From Streptomyces sp. NBC_00335 (GTDB lineage: Bacteria > Actinomycetota > Actinomycetes > Streptomycetales > Streptomycetaceae), in NCBI RefSeq assembly GCF_036127095.1, contig NZ_CP108006.1:5385501-5449500 (forward strand): DNA of 64,000 bases, given 5' to 3'. The notes under the pieces were generated by a model, which was not told the origin of the DNA, did not search any database, and saw only the letters and a list, made by a program, of their open reading frames with translations. Position numbers and translations under genes: made by a program. Below are positions 27,526 to 35,866 of this stretch, in pieces; position 1 is the first letter of the stretch, and every line of letters starts with the position of its first letter.

Positions 27526-27810
27526 CTAGCGCGGCCCCTTGACCACCCGTCGGGCCCCCACCGCGCCCAACACCAGTACGGCGCCGCCGATCACCGGATC
27601 CGGTACCGCGTCCCGTACACCGCGCGGCAGCACCGCCACCACACCCAACACGAGCAAAAACGCGAGCCCGCACCCGCCGGCGGCCCGAAGCAGTCTGTCC
27701 ACGCGCTGCTCAACGCGGCCGCCCGGCCGCCCGACACGGACCGTGCCGAGGGGATTTGTCGCACACTCGCCGGATCCGCGCGATGTCTGCTCAGGGAACC
27801 CGATGGGCAT
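27526..27810 (-). CDS. small two-helix membrane protein, hypothetical
   Basis: A 94-residue protein. After an Arg-rich cytoplasmic N-half it has two hydrophobic helices (CGLAFLLVLGVVAVLP and DPVIGGAVLVLGAVG) separated by a short loop, and ends basic. ATG is preceded by GGGAG at 9 bases. An upstream in-frame start would add 22 residues. No family recognised; reality supported by the hydrophobic pattern and the start context only. Confidence 0.5.
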   Translation of the reverse strand: MPIGFPEQTSRGSGECATNPLGTVRVGRPGGRVEQRVDRLLRAAGGCGLAFLLVLGVVAVLPRGVRDAVPDPVIGGAVLVLGAVGARRVVKGPR

Positions 27811-27906
27811 AAATTCAATCTCCCACCCAAAGGGGCAAACCACCTCGCCCCCTCCCGCCCACCCCGCCCCACTCACCCCTCATCTCACATCAGGAGCCAG
27901 GACATC

Positions 27907-28449
27907 GTGATTTGCTACGGACAGGCCGTCCTCGACCTCGCGGACGAACTGGTCGACGCCTACGCCGACGTCTTCTCCGCCCCGCCGTGGAACGAAGACG
28001 AAGAAACCATTCGCCAGTTCGCTACCCGCCTCCCGGCCGACGCCCGGCGCCGTGGTTTCCGTACTGCCTTCATCCAGTCCGCCACCGGCATCGACGGCTT
28101 CGCCACGGGCTGGATCACCCCGGCGGCCTTCCCGAAGAACCGCGCGTACGCCCAGGTCGCGGCGCAGCTCGGCTCGGCCCGAGTGAAGGAACTCCTCACC
28201 GGGGCGCTGGAGATAGACGAACTCGCGGTACGCCCCTACGCGCGCGGCCGCGGCACCGCCCGGGACCTCCTCACCGAGATCACCACCGACGCCCCGGACC
28301 GCCGCGCCTGGCTGCTGACCAGCCGGCTGGCCAAGAACACGGTGGCCACGTACCGCCGCCTGGGCTGGCACGAGGTCACCCCCCTTCCCGGGACGGAGAC
28401 GGGCGTCATCGTTTTCCTGTCCCCGGACCACCCGAACCGGGCGGCGTAA
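27907..28449 (+). CDS. GNAT family N-acetyltransferase
   Basis: A 180-residue acetyltransferase. The acetyl-CoA loop is in LEIDELAVRPYARGRGTARDLLTEI (R-x-x-x-G-x-G/A type), with the late strand RRAWLLTSRLAKNTVATYRRLGWHEV. Acceptor substrate not predictable. The GTG of VICYGQAVLDLADELV has AGGAG upstream; long in-frame upstream readings cross non-coding DNA. Confidence 0.85.
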   Translation: MICYGQAVLDLADELVDAYADVFSAPPWNEDEETIRQFATRLPADARRRGFRTAFIQSATGIDGFATGWITPAAFPKNRAYAQVAAQLGSARVKELLTGALEIDELAVRPYARGRGTARDLLTEITTDAPDRRAWLLTSRLAKNTVATYRRLGWHEVTPLPGTETGVIVFLSPDHPNRAA

Positions 28450-28499
28450 CGGGGACACCCCCTCCAGACCCCCTCAGCACGCAGCGCCGCGCGCGGCAC

Positions 28500-28765
28500 G
28501 GGGCAGGCCGCCCCGTCCTTCCGGCCCGGGCCGGCCGGCCCACCCGGCCCTGCCCGCTCGGCCCGGCCCGGCTCCGCTCGGCTCGGCCCGCCTGGTTCGG
28601 CCTGCCTGGCCTGCCCGCCTGGCCCGGCCCGCCCGGCTTGGCCCGCTCCGCTCGGCCTGGCTCGGCCCGCTCCGCTCGGCCTGGCTCGGCCCGCCCGGCC
28701 CGCCTGGCCCGCCTGGCTCGGCCCGCTCCGTTCTGCCCTGCCCGCCCGGTTCGGTCGGCGCTAGC
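28500..28765. repeat. GC simple-sequence region, CGGCCCG/CTCGGCC units
   Basis: A 265-base tract of degenerate tandem units such as GGCCCGCCCGGC and CCGCTCGGCCTGGCTCGG. The latter occurs in two exact neighbouring copies around 28640-28690. Reading frames across it encode only Pro/Ala/Arg/Gly runs. I see no gene here. Confidence 0.75.
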
Positions 28766-28840
28766 CTTGCCGCTCTTTCCGGGGCGGCGATCGCTGAGGG
28801 GTGCCCCCTGCCGTCGCGGAGCATCTGAGCACGTCCCCTA

Positions 28841-28990
28841 CGCCTGCCCGCCTGCCCGCCTGCCCGCCCGGCTGCCCGCCTGCCCGCCCGGCCGGCTGCC
28901 GGAGCTACCGCCCGACCGCCGTACCCACCGACCGGCCGGCTGCCGGAGCTACCGACCGACCGGCCGACTGCCGTACCCGCGGACCGACCC
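28841..28990. repeat. direct repeats of CGCCTGCC and CCGGCTGCCGGAGCTACCG
   Basis: First a run of CGCCTGCC-type 8-base units (28841-28890), then the segment GCCGGCTGCCGGAGCTACCG twice (near 28891-28910 and 28935-28954, 44 bases apart). ACCGACCGACCGG and CCGACTGCCGTACCC follow. Part of a 760-base gene-free stretch (28450-29210). Confidence 0.75.
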
Positions 28991-29210
28991 ACCGGCCCCC
29001 GACCCGGATCCGGGGAGACCCGGGGTCGGGGTCTCGGTCGTGTTCAGGCGGCGCGACGTAACCAGCCCTCCACGCGACCAACAGCCCAACAGCCCTCGCC
29101 GCGCGATGCCTCAACGGACGGCGCAGAACACACCTTGAGGGCTCCAGGGGCAACTCCGAAAGATCGCCCGGCGGGGCGTTCGAGCCACTCGGGCGGGGCA
29201 TACCGCGCCC

Positions 29211-30323
29211 ATGAACCTCACCACACGCACCACGAGCACCACCCACACGGCGACCACCACGCACCCGGCAAGCCGGGCCCACCGGGTGCGGTCCAGGCCC
29301 GCCAGCAGGCCAGGACAGGCCTCCCGGGCCACCCCCGATCTCAACTCCACTGCCCGCCGCCAACTCAACCTCGCCACGCGCCACCAACTCACCACCACCG
29401 CCGGCGTCCCACCCGGCACGATCACCTCCCGCACCCGCCCGGGAGGGCCCTGGCAGCGACTCCTGCCCCGGGTCTACCTCCTCCAGACCGGCCCCCCGGA
29501 CCAGCGCCAACGCGCCCTCGCCGCCGTCCTCTACGCCGCCGAGCCCGGCTCCGACACGCTCTCCGGTGACACCGCCGCCCTCACCGGCGGCGCGGCCCTC
29601 GCGCTGCTCGGGATCCGCGAAGCCCCGTACACCCCGGCCGACGTCCTGATCCGCGCCCCGCGCAAGCTCACCGGCTCGCCGGAGGTGCGGCCCGTCCCCA
29701 CCACCCGCTGGCCCCGCACCATCACGGTGTCCGGCATCCCGAGCACCCGTCCGGTGCGCGCGGCCGCGGACTACGCGGCCCGGACCGAGGAGCCGGCGGA
29801 CCGGATCCGCTCGGTCCTTGCCCAGGTCGTCCAGTCCGGCTGGTGCCACCCGCAGGACCTGCACGCCGAACTCCGCGCCGCCCGCCTCCTGACCCGCCCC
29901 GCGATCCGCGCGGCAGCTGCCGAACTCCTCGCCGGAGTCCGCTCGGTGGCCGAGGCCCTGGCCCGCGACACCCTCTCGGCCACGGACCTCCCGACGCCGC
30001 TGTGGAACGCCCGCCTCCACACCCCGGACGGCACGTTCCTGGCGAGCCCGGACGCGTACTGGCCCGACGAGGGCGTGGCCCTGGAGATCGACTCGGCGGA
30101 GTACCACTACAACCGCGACTCCTGGCACGCCACCCTCCACCGCCGCCTCCGCCTGGAGTCCCACGGCATCCTGGTGGTCAGCGCCACCCCGTCGATGATC
30201 CGCGACACCCCCTCGGAAGTCATCGCAGCCCTCCGCACCCTCCTCACCCTGACCACCACCCGCCCCACCCCACCCACGGCCATGGCCCGAGGCCACGTCC
30301 AACTGGAGCTTCCTGTGCCCTGA
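29211..30323 (+). CDS. AbiEi/DUF559-like protein (putative nuclease-fold)
   Basis: A 370-residue soluble protein. The N-terminal part, after a Thr-rich tail, resembles the AbiEi-type antitoxin winged-helix domain (RRQLNLATRHQLTTTAGVPPGTITSRTRPGGPWQRLLPRVYLL). The C-terminal part has the Vsr/DUF559-like restriction-endonuclease-fold pattern: VALEIDSAEYHYNRDSWHATLHRRLRLESHGILVV. No adjacent AbiEii toxin is present. The next gene, 10 bases downstream, is a Vsr nuclease, so the two are probably co-transcribed. Role in DNA defence is inference. Confidence 0.7.
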   Translation: MNLTTRTTSTTHTATTTHPASRAHRVRSRPASRPGQASRATPDLNSTARRQLNLATRHQLTTTAGVPPGTITSRTRPGGPWQRLLPRVYLLQTGPPDQRQRALAAVLYAAEPGSDTLSGDTAALTGGAALALLGIREAPYTPADVLIRAPRKLTGSPEVRPVPTTRWPRTITVSGIPSTRPVRAAADYAARTEEPADRIRSVLAQVVQSGWCHPQDLHAELRAARLLTRPAIRAAAAELLAGVRSVAEALARDTLSATDLPTPLWNARLHTPDGTFLASPDAYWPDEGVALEIDSAEYHYNRDSWHATLHRRLRLESHGILVVSATPSMIRDTPSEVIAALRTLLTLTTTRPTPPTAMARGHVQLELPVP

Positions 30324-30333
30324 CAATGGCGAG

Positions 30334-30771
30334 GTGGAAGCCCTTGAGAGCACTCCAGGCGACCGTGCTCGCATGAGCCGGCAGAAGAGCAAGGACACCG
30401 GGATCGAAATGGCCCTGCGGCGCGCATTGCACGCGTCGGGGTTGCGATACCGGGTGCATCGGCGTCCGGCGAAGGGAGTGCGACGCGAAGCCGACATCGT
30501 CTTTGGGCCCACACGGATCGCCGTCTTCGTCGACGGCTGCTTCTGGCACGGATGTCCCGAGCATGTGACGTGGCCTCGGCGAAACGCCGAGTTCTGGCGA
30601 GCCAAGATCGAGGGCAACCGGGCGCGCGACCGCGACACCGACGTGCGCCTGGCCGAGTTGGGCTGGTTGTCGCTCCGCGTGTGGGAACACGAGAGCCCCG
30701 ACGAAGCCGCCCTCCGTATCGCCGCAGCGGTCGCGGGACGGCGGGCAGCTCGAGGCTCCGTATCGCAGTGA
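30334..30771 (+). CDS. vsr: very short patch repair endonuclease
   Basis: A 145-residue Vsr-type mismatch nicking enzyme. It has RMSRQKSKDTGIEMALRRALHASGLRYRVH, the catalytic Asp in READIVFGPTRIAVFVDGCFWHGCPEH with the active-site and zinc-ligand Cys/His, then RNAEFWRAKIEGNRARDRD and LGWLSLRVWEHE. Vsr repairs T:G mismatches made by C5-cytosine methylases, yet no methyltransferase gene is in this window. GTG start is weakly supported; ATG of MSRQKSKD at residue 14 is an alternative. Confidence 0.88.
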   Translation: MEALESTPGDRARMSRQKSKDTGIEMALRRALHASGLRYRVHRRPAKGVRREADIVFGPTRIAVFVDGCFWHGCPEHVTWPRRNAEFWRAKIEGNRARDRDTDVRLAELGWLSLRVWEHESPDEAALRIAAAVAGRRAARGSVSQ

Positions 30772-30776
30772 GCCGG

Positions 30777-31778
30777 TCAGCCCGCCCCGTGGCACTCCCC
30801 GTAAGGCCGCCCCGATGTGCACCAGCAGGCCGTGGTGCTCGTCGGGGGCCACGGGGTGGCTTTGCCTCGGGCTGCCAGGGTGGTGGCGTATTCCGCCAGG
30901 AGGGACGGGGACGAGGGGGAGGTTTTCTCCGAGGCTGCGAAGGCCTCGTACGAGGGGACGCTGGCCGTGACGATGCCGAGGTTCGTCGTGCCCGAGGCGG
31001 CCAGGGTGCGGAGGGAGGCTTCCACCTGGGCCAGGTGGGCGTCGTGGGAGGGGTACTCCGCGGACAGGGTGGGGTACGACGTCAGGAGCTCCGCCAGTTC
31101 GCGGGCCGGCCAGTGGAGGATCGCCACCGGGAAGGGGCGGGAGAGCGCGGCGCGGCGGTCGCCGAGTTCGGCGCGCAGGCGGGCGATCTCGGCGCGGAGT
31201 TCGGCGGGGTCGTCGGAGCCCAGGGCCCAGATGCGCTTGGGGTCGTGGAGCTCGTCCAGCGGGATCGGGCCGATGTGACGGGTGTCCGCGACCATGTCCC
31301 AGTCGTCGTGGGGGAGGGCCAGCAGGCGGCGTACGCGGTGGCGGCCCGTGAGGAGCGCGGTCGTGGCCGGGGTGAGGGGGGCGTTGTCCGGGGCCAGGAG
31401 GGTGGCCGCCTCCGTGAAGCACTCGTGGGAGGCTTCGAGTTCGTCGTGGGCCTCCAGGGCCTCGGCGATGACCTCCCAGGGCGCGGGGTCCGAGGGGGCC
31501 GCCGCGCGGATGCCCTGGATGAGGGCGCGGGCCTCGGGCTCGTGGCCGTACTCCCAGAGGTTGGCCGCCTGGAGGGCCTTGATGAGGGAGGGGTCGTCGA
31601 CCGTTTCGGCGGCCAGGAGTTGGTCGTAGAGGGCGCTCGCCCGCTCGCGTTCGTCACCCAGTTCGAGGTGGGCCGCGGCCTGGAGGAGCAAGGGCTCCTG
31701 GTCCTCGGGGTAGCGGGTCGCCGTGCGGATGAGGCGCTCGGCTTCGGCGATGTGCTCGGCAGGCGTGTCGGGGCGCAT
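30777..31778 (-). CDS. TPR-like protein with C-terminal SEC-C motif
   Basis: A 333-residue helical protein. Degenerate tetratricopeptide units occupy about 5-150 (AEHIAEAERLIRTATRYPEDQEPLLLQAAAHLELGD and following). A linker then leads to a C-terminal CWCTSGRPYGECHG that fits the SEC-C zinc-binding pattern C-x-C-x8-C-H. No membrane segment. SEC-C modules bind zinc and often mediate ribosome or SecB contacts; the partner here is unknown. It converges with vsr (5 bases between stops). Confidence 0.78.
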   Translation of the reverse strand: MRPDTPAEHIAEAERLIRTATRYPEDQEPLLLQAAAHLELGDERERASALYDQLLAAETVDDPSLIKALQAANLWEYGHEPEARALIQGIRAAAPSDPAPWEVIAEALEAHDELEASHECFTEAATLLAPDNAPLTPATTALLTGRHRVRRLLALPHDDWDMVADTRHIGPIPLDELHDPKRIWALGSDDPAELRAEIARLRAELGDRRAALSRPFPVAILHWPARELAELLTSYPTLSAEYPSHDAHLAQVEASLRTLAASGTTNLGIVTASVPSYEAFAASEKTSPSSPSLLAEYATTLAARGKATPWPPTSTTACWCTSGRPYGECHGAG

Positions 31779-31825
31779 GGTTTGCAGCGTACTGCCGCTG
31801 GTCAGTTGACGGGGGAGGACTTAAG

Positions 31826-32635
31826 GTGCCGCCCGTGCGAGATCGCGTGCGGGTCGTGGTGCAGGGCAGGGGCCGGCGGTCGGGCCGGGCCGGTATCGCG
31901 GGTGCGTTGTGGGCTGCCGGTGAACTGGCCGTCACCGTCGGCGTGGTGGTGATGTTGCTGGTGGTGCACCAGGTGTGGTGGACCAATCGGCAGGCGCTGA
32001 GTGCCGCGCACGAGGTGGTCAGGGAGCTGGAGGAGGGCGGGTGGCCCGGCTCGCCCGTGGAGGGGGAGCCGGAGGGGGGCCAGGAGAGGCCGTACGTCGA
32101 GGATTCCGTCGGGCCGTCCGACGGGCCGGACGGTGACGGGTCCTCGGGCGATGCGTCCGCCGGGAACTCCGGGCCGCGTACCGCCAAGCCGCCGCGGGAG
32201 TCGGCGTACGGCATCCTGCGCATTCCGCGTCTCGGCGTCGCCGTGCCCGTGGCGCAGGGCGTGGACAAGCGGTCCGTGCTGGACAAGGGGTACGCCGGGC
32301 ACTACACGGGGACCGCGCAGCCCGGGGCCGAGGGGAACTTCGCGGTCGCCGGACACCGCAACACGCACGGGGAGCCGTTCCGTTACATCAACCGGCTCAG
32401 GCCCGGGGACGAACTGATCGTGGACGTACGGGGGAAGCGGTACGTGTACCTCGTCGGCCAGACGCTGGCGCAGACGACCGAACGCGACACCGGGGTGATC
32501 GCGCCCGTCCCGCGCAGCGCCGTCACGCCGGGGGCCGGGTACAGCGAGCCCGGTGCGTACATCACGCTGACCACCTGCACGCCCGAGTACAGCTCCAAGT
32601 ACCGGCTCGTGGTGTGGGGGACGCTCAAGCGCTGA
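31826..32635 (+). CDS. srtE: class E sortase
   Basis: A 269-residue membrane transpeptidase. One membrane helix (GELAVTVGVVVMLLVVHQVWW), an acidic Gly/Pro linker, then the sortase fold starting at GILRIPRLGVAVPVAQG. Catalytic His in FAVAGHRNTHG, Cys in TLTTCTPEYSS, Arg in KYRLVVWG. Class E enzymes recognise LAxTG signals; a protein with LADTG is encoded at 39382. GTG start with a perfect GGGGGAGGA seven bases upstream. Confidence 0.93.
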   Translation: MPPVRDRVRVVVQGRGRRSGRAGIAGALWAAGELAVTVGVVVMLLVVHQVWWTNRQALSAAHEVVRELEEGGWPGSPVEGEPEGGQERPYVEDSVGPSDGPDGDGSSGDASAGNSGPRTAKPPRESAYGILRIPRLGVAVPVAQGVDKRSVLDKGYAGHYTGTAQPGAEGNFAVAGHRNTHGEPFRYINRLRPGDELIVDVRGKRYVYLVGQTLAQTTERDTGVIAPVPRSAVTPGAGYSEPGAYITLTTCTPEYSSKYRLVVWGTLKR

Positions 32636-32662
32636 CGGGCAGACGGACCGTAGTGTGGGGCG

Positions 32663-32860
32663 GTGCGTCGAAAAAGGGTGAAACGTCCGCAGTTGGTGTG
32701 GCTCGCCGTGCCGTTCGTCCTGTTCGTCGGAGCGCTGCCGCTCGCGAACCGGGTGGAGCCGGCGCTGGGCGGCGTACCGTTCCTGCTCCTCTGGTTCATC
32801 GGGGCGACCCTGCTGACCCCGCTCGCGGTCTGGCTGACCTGGCGCGGGGATCACCGGTGA
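32663..32860 (+). CDS. DUF3311 small membrane protein
   Basis: A 65-residue two-helix protein (LVWLAVPFVLFVGALPLANRVEP and PFLLLWFIGATLLTPLAVWLTW) of the DUF3311 family that accompanies sodium:solute symporters. Its stop overlaps the symporter GTG start (GTGA), so it is probably an accessory subunit translated in step. Confidence 0.9.
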   Translation: MRRKRVKRPQLVWLAVPFVLFVGALPLANRVEPALGGVPFLLLWFIGATLLTPLAVWLTWRGDHR

Positions 32861-34422
32861 GTCAGGCGGCCGTGGCGACCGCCGTCTTCGGCGTGTTCAT
32901 GGTGGCCACCGTCGCGCTCGGGCTGCTCGCGGTGCGCGGACGCGGCGGGGGCGGCGGCGGGCTCGCCGAGTGGTCGGTGGGTGGGCGTTCGCTCGGCACC
33001 GTGTTCATCTGGGTGCTGATGGCGGGCGAGGGGTACACGAGCTTCAGTTACCTCGGCGCGGCCGGCTGGGGCTACAACTACGGCGCCCCGGTGATGTACG
33101 TGGTCGCGTACATGTCCTGCGGCTACGCGGTCGGTTACGTCGTCGGGCCCGTGCTGTGGGACTACGCGCGCCGCCACGGCCTCGTCGGCATCACCGACAT
33201 GGTGAGCCACCGGTACGGGCGCCCCTGGCTTGGTGCGGCGGTCGCCGTCCTCGCGACCGTCTTCCTCCTCCCCTACATCCAGCTCCAGATCACCGGAATG
33301 GGTGTGGTGGTCTCGACGGTGACCTACGGGGCGGTGTCCCTGGAATGGGCGTACTTCATCGCCTTCGCCGTCACCACCGGCTTCGTCGTCGTCAGCGGGC
33401 TGCGCGGCAGCGCGTGGGTGTCCGTACTCAAGGACGTGCTGGTCATCGGCACCCTCGGGTTCCTCGCCGTCTACGTGCCGCACCACTACTTCGGCGGCTA
33501 CGGGGAGCTCTTCCACCGGCTCACGGCCGAACGCCCGCAGTGGCTGACCCTCCCCGGCGCCGGTGGCGGGGAGGGCGGCCGGGGCGAGCTGGGGGTGGGG
33601 TGGTTCGCCTCCACCACCGTGCTGAACGCGCTGACCGTCGTCATCTTCCCGACCACCGTGGCGGGGTACCTGGGCGCGCGCAGCGCCGACGCGCTGCGCC
33701 GCAACGCCATCCTGCTGCCCGCCTACAACGTGCTGCTCTTCGTGCCGATGCTGCTGGGCATGGCGGCGTTGTTCGTCGTACCGGGCCTGACGGGCGCCGA
33801 GTCCAACCTCGCGCTGTTCAAGCTGGTCGTGGACTCCCTGCCGGCGTGGGCGGTGGGGGTGATCGGGGTGGCGGCGGCCCTGTCGTCGATCGTGCCGATG
33901 GCGGTGTTCATGCTGGTCATCGGCACGATGTGGGGGCGAAGCGTGCTCTCGCTCGTGCCGCGCTGGAGCTCGGGGGAGCGGCAGAAGCTCGCCTCGCAGG
34001 TGGTCGTGGTGGCGGCCGGGACGATCGCGCTGGTGATGACGTACACGGCGCCGAACACGCTGGTCAGGCTCTCGCTCGTGTCCTACGAGGGCATGGCGCA
34101 GCTGGTGCCGATGCTGCTGCTGGGTCTGGTGTGGCGCAGGCTCACGACGGCGGCCGCGGTGTGCGGGCTGGCGGCGGGGGTCGTGGTGGTCTGCGGGCTG
34201 GTCTTCACGGGCAACGACCCGGTGTGGGGGGTGAACGCGGGGATGGTCGCCCTCGCGGTGAACCTGGTGGTCGCGCTGACGGTGACCTGGATCGGTCCCC
34301 GGGAGGGGGCGTGGAGCGGGGCGGGGGACCCGCGGCCGGACGTGGAGGTGCTGGCGCGTGATCCGCTGCCCGGGGACGGGGATCAAAACGAGGTCCCGTC
34401 CGTTGTCAGTGAGCGCGGCTAG
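32857..34422 (+). CDS. sodium:solute symporter (SSS family)
   Basis: A 521-residue transporter with about 13 helices. GRSLGTVFIWVLMAGEGYTSFSYLGAAGWGY near the N-terminus and GLRGSAWVSVLKDVLVIGTL match the SSS core. Substrate not assignable; DUF3311-linked members are mostly uncharacterised solute or carboxylate carriers. The GTG start overlaps the DUF3311 stop. The C-terminal 45 residues are polar and acidic. Confidence 0.9.
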   Translation: MSQAAVATAVFGVFMVATVALGLLAVRGRGGGGGGLAEWSVGGRSLGTVFIWVLMAGEGYTSFSYLGAAGWGYNYGAPVMYVVAYMSCGYAVGYVVGPVLWDYARRHGLVGITDMVSHRYGRPWLGAAVAVLATVFLLPYIQLQITGMGVVVSTVTYGAVSLEWAYFIAFAVTTGFVVVSGLRGSAWVSVLKDVLVIGTLGFLAVYVPHHYFGGYGELFHRLTAERPQWLTLPGAGGGEGGRGELGVGWFASTTVLNALTVVIFPTTVAGYLGARSADALRRNAILLPAYNVLLFVPMLLGMAALFVVPGLTGAESNLALFKLVVDSLPAWAVGVIGVAAALSSIVPMAVFMLVIGTMWGRSVLSLVPRWSSGERQKLASQVVVVAAGTIALVMTYTAPNTLVRLSLVSYEGMAQLVPMLLLGLVWRRLTTAAAVCGLAAGVVVVCGLVFTGNDPVWGVNAGMVALAVNLVVALTVTWIGPREGAWSGAGDPRPDVEVLARDPLPGDGDQNEVPSVVSERG

Positions 34423-34432
34423 TATCGATCGC

Positions 34433-34450
34433 GAGTACGAGTACGAGTAC
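34433..34450. repeat. (GAGTAC)x3 microsatellite
   Basis: Three exact GAGTAC units followed by GGGTGC-type degenerate units, in the gap before the DUF6412 gene. Confidence 0.7.
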
Positions 34451-34520
34451 GGGTGCGGGTGCGAGTGGCGGATCTCCTACGGGAGTTCGCGCGCGGGAGC
34501 GGCGGGAGGGGGCGGTTCGT

Positions 34521-34862
34521 ATGGCAGAGCACAGCGGGCTTCGCCCCGTGCGGTTCCGGTTCACGTCGCCGTCCGCGCGACTGGTGGCGCTGCTGGCCTC
34601 GCTCCTGGTGCTCGGCGGCTTCCTCGGGCTGTTCGCCGGGGAGGGCGGGCTCGGCGCGGTCGTGGTGGCCCTCGCGGCGACCTTCGCCGTGGGCGCCTCG
34701 GCCTTGGCCGCCCGGCTGGTCCGGCCGGTGCCGCCGCACCGAATACGCACCGCGATCCGTGATCGCGAGCAGCGCACGGCGTTCTTGCCGCAGCGCGATC
34801 CCGACGCTTCGGGCCGTTCGCGGCCCAGGGCGCCCGGCCGTCTCCTTCCGACGGCCGCGTAG
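34521..34862 (+). CDS. DUF6412 membrane protein
   Basis: A 113-residue protein with two hydrophobic segments (ARLVALLASLLVLGGFLGLFA and GAVVVALAATFAVGASALAARL) and an Arg-rich C-tail. It matches the Streptomyces DUF6412 family that sits directly before this YidC paralogue. ATG follows GGGAGGGGG. It may assist the insertase; no direct evidence. Confidence 0.75.
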   Translation: MAEHSGLRPVRFRFTSPSARLVALLASLLVLGGFLGLFAGEGGLGAVVVALAATFAVGASALAARLVRPVPPHRIRTAIRDREQRTAFLPQRDPDASGRSRPRAPGRLLPTAA

Positions 34863-34980
34863 GGGCGCGCAGCTCCTTCCTCCTGATCACTTCTGATCGC
34901 TTGACCTTGCCGCCCCTCGCGGGTCGTCACGCCGAAACGCATCTCTTTCGACGTTCGACGAGTCCCTTCGGAGGGCCCAC

Positions 34981-35745
34981 GTGTCCGTTTTCATTGATCT
35001 TGTTGCTGTGCTGGGCCGGCTGCTGGACCCGGTGCTGGCCGAGTCCGCGACCGCTGCCGCGATCGTGCTGTTCACCGTGCTCGTGCGGCTCGCGCTGCAC
35101 CCGCTGAGCCGGGCCGCCTTCCGCGGGGCGACCCCGGTGGCGGGGCTGCTGCCGATGCTGCTCCAACTGCCGGTGTTCTTCCTGATGTACCGGGCGTTCT
35201 CCTCGGCGGAGATCGGCGGGGCCGCCAACGAGCTCCTCGGGCACCGGCTGTTCGCCGCGCCGCTGGGGGACCGGTGGGGCGACGCGCTCGGGGACGGCGG
35301 CCTGTTCGGGGAGCAGGGGCTGGTGTTCCTCGGGCTGTTCGCGGTCGTCGCGGTGGTGGCCGCGTGGAGCGCGGTGCGCGCACGCAAGGCGGCGGCGCTG
35401 ATGGCCGCCACGGCCACGGCCACGGCTACCGCAACCGCCAAGGCCACAGGCAAGGCCGCCAAGGGGAAGGCCGCCGGTGCCAAGGCCGCCGGTGCCAAGG
35501 CCGCCGGGGCAGCCGGTGCCCTGACTGCCGAGCAGCAGGAGGTCATGCGCAAGCTGGGCGGCGTACTGCCCCTGCTGTCCTTCGGGACGCTGATCACGGC
35601 TGCCCTCGTGCCGCTGGCGGCCGGGCTGTACCTGGTCACCACCACCGCCTGGTCGGTGGCCGAGCGCATCTGGCTCCAGCACCGCAAGGACCGGGCGGAG
35701 CGTGTAGGGCGCACGGTCGGCGGAGCAGAGCGTTCCGCCATGTGA
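34981..35745 (+). CDS. YidC/Oxa1-type membrane insertase paralogue
   Basis: A 254-residue polytopic protein. The YidC core appears as VLFTVLVRLALHPLSRAAFRG, LLPMLLQLPVFFLMYRAFSS and the late ALVPLAAGLYLVTTTAWSVAERIWLQ helix. A cytoplasmic insert of about 45 residues (aa 140-185) is almost pure Ala/Thr/Lys/Gly (KAAGAK repeats), probably ribosome- or lipid-binding. The conserved Arg in the first core helix is present. This is a shortened second copy; the housekeeping yidC is normally near oriC. GTG with GGAGG upstream. Confidence 0.8.
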   Translation: MSVFIDLVAVLGRLLDPVLAESATAAAIVLFTVLVRLALHPLSRAAFRGATPVAGLLPMLLQLPVFFLMYRAFSSAEIGGAANELLGHRLFAAPLGDRWGDALGDGGLFGEQGLVFLGLFAVVAVVAAWSAVRARKAAALMAATATATATATAKATGKAAKGKAAGAKAAGAKAAGAAGALTAEQQEVMRKLGGVLPLLSFGTLITAALVPLAAGLYLVTTTAWSVAERIWLQHRKDRAERVGRTVGGAERSAM

Positions 35746-35773
35746 ACAGGGTCTTGCGGATGAGGCCGACATC

Positions 35774-35797
35774 TTGGAGGATCGACCAATCCTCCGA
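35774..35797 (+). promoter_or_regulatory. operator-like inverted repeat upstream of FAH gene
   Basis: GGAGGAT-CGACCA-ATCCTCC (35776-35795), 7-bp arms, 70 bases before the fumarylacetoacetate hydrolase gene. The GGAGGAT..ATCCTCC form resembles GntR/FadR-type sites of streptomycetes; the binder is not in the window. Confidence 0.5.
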
Positions 35798-35866
35798 TGG
35801 CCGCAACCCATCGTCCGGCCCGGGGCATGCCCAGGGCCGACCACCCTCGACCACGGGAGAATGCCC

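Noticed and set aside
27391..27906. Long in-frame N-terminal extension of the GNAT protein
   Set aside because: It runs through the structured tnpB downstream region and an antisense small gene; the GTG at 27907 has its own ribosome site and begins the conserved fold.
28500..28990. Possible CRISPR array
   Set aside because: Repeats are degenerate, tandem and without unique spacers; no cas genes in the window.
28474..28992. Minus-strand frame of 172 codons through the GC repeat tract
   Set aside because: Only simple repeats of Gly, Ala, Arg and Ser; no start site or family resemblance.
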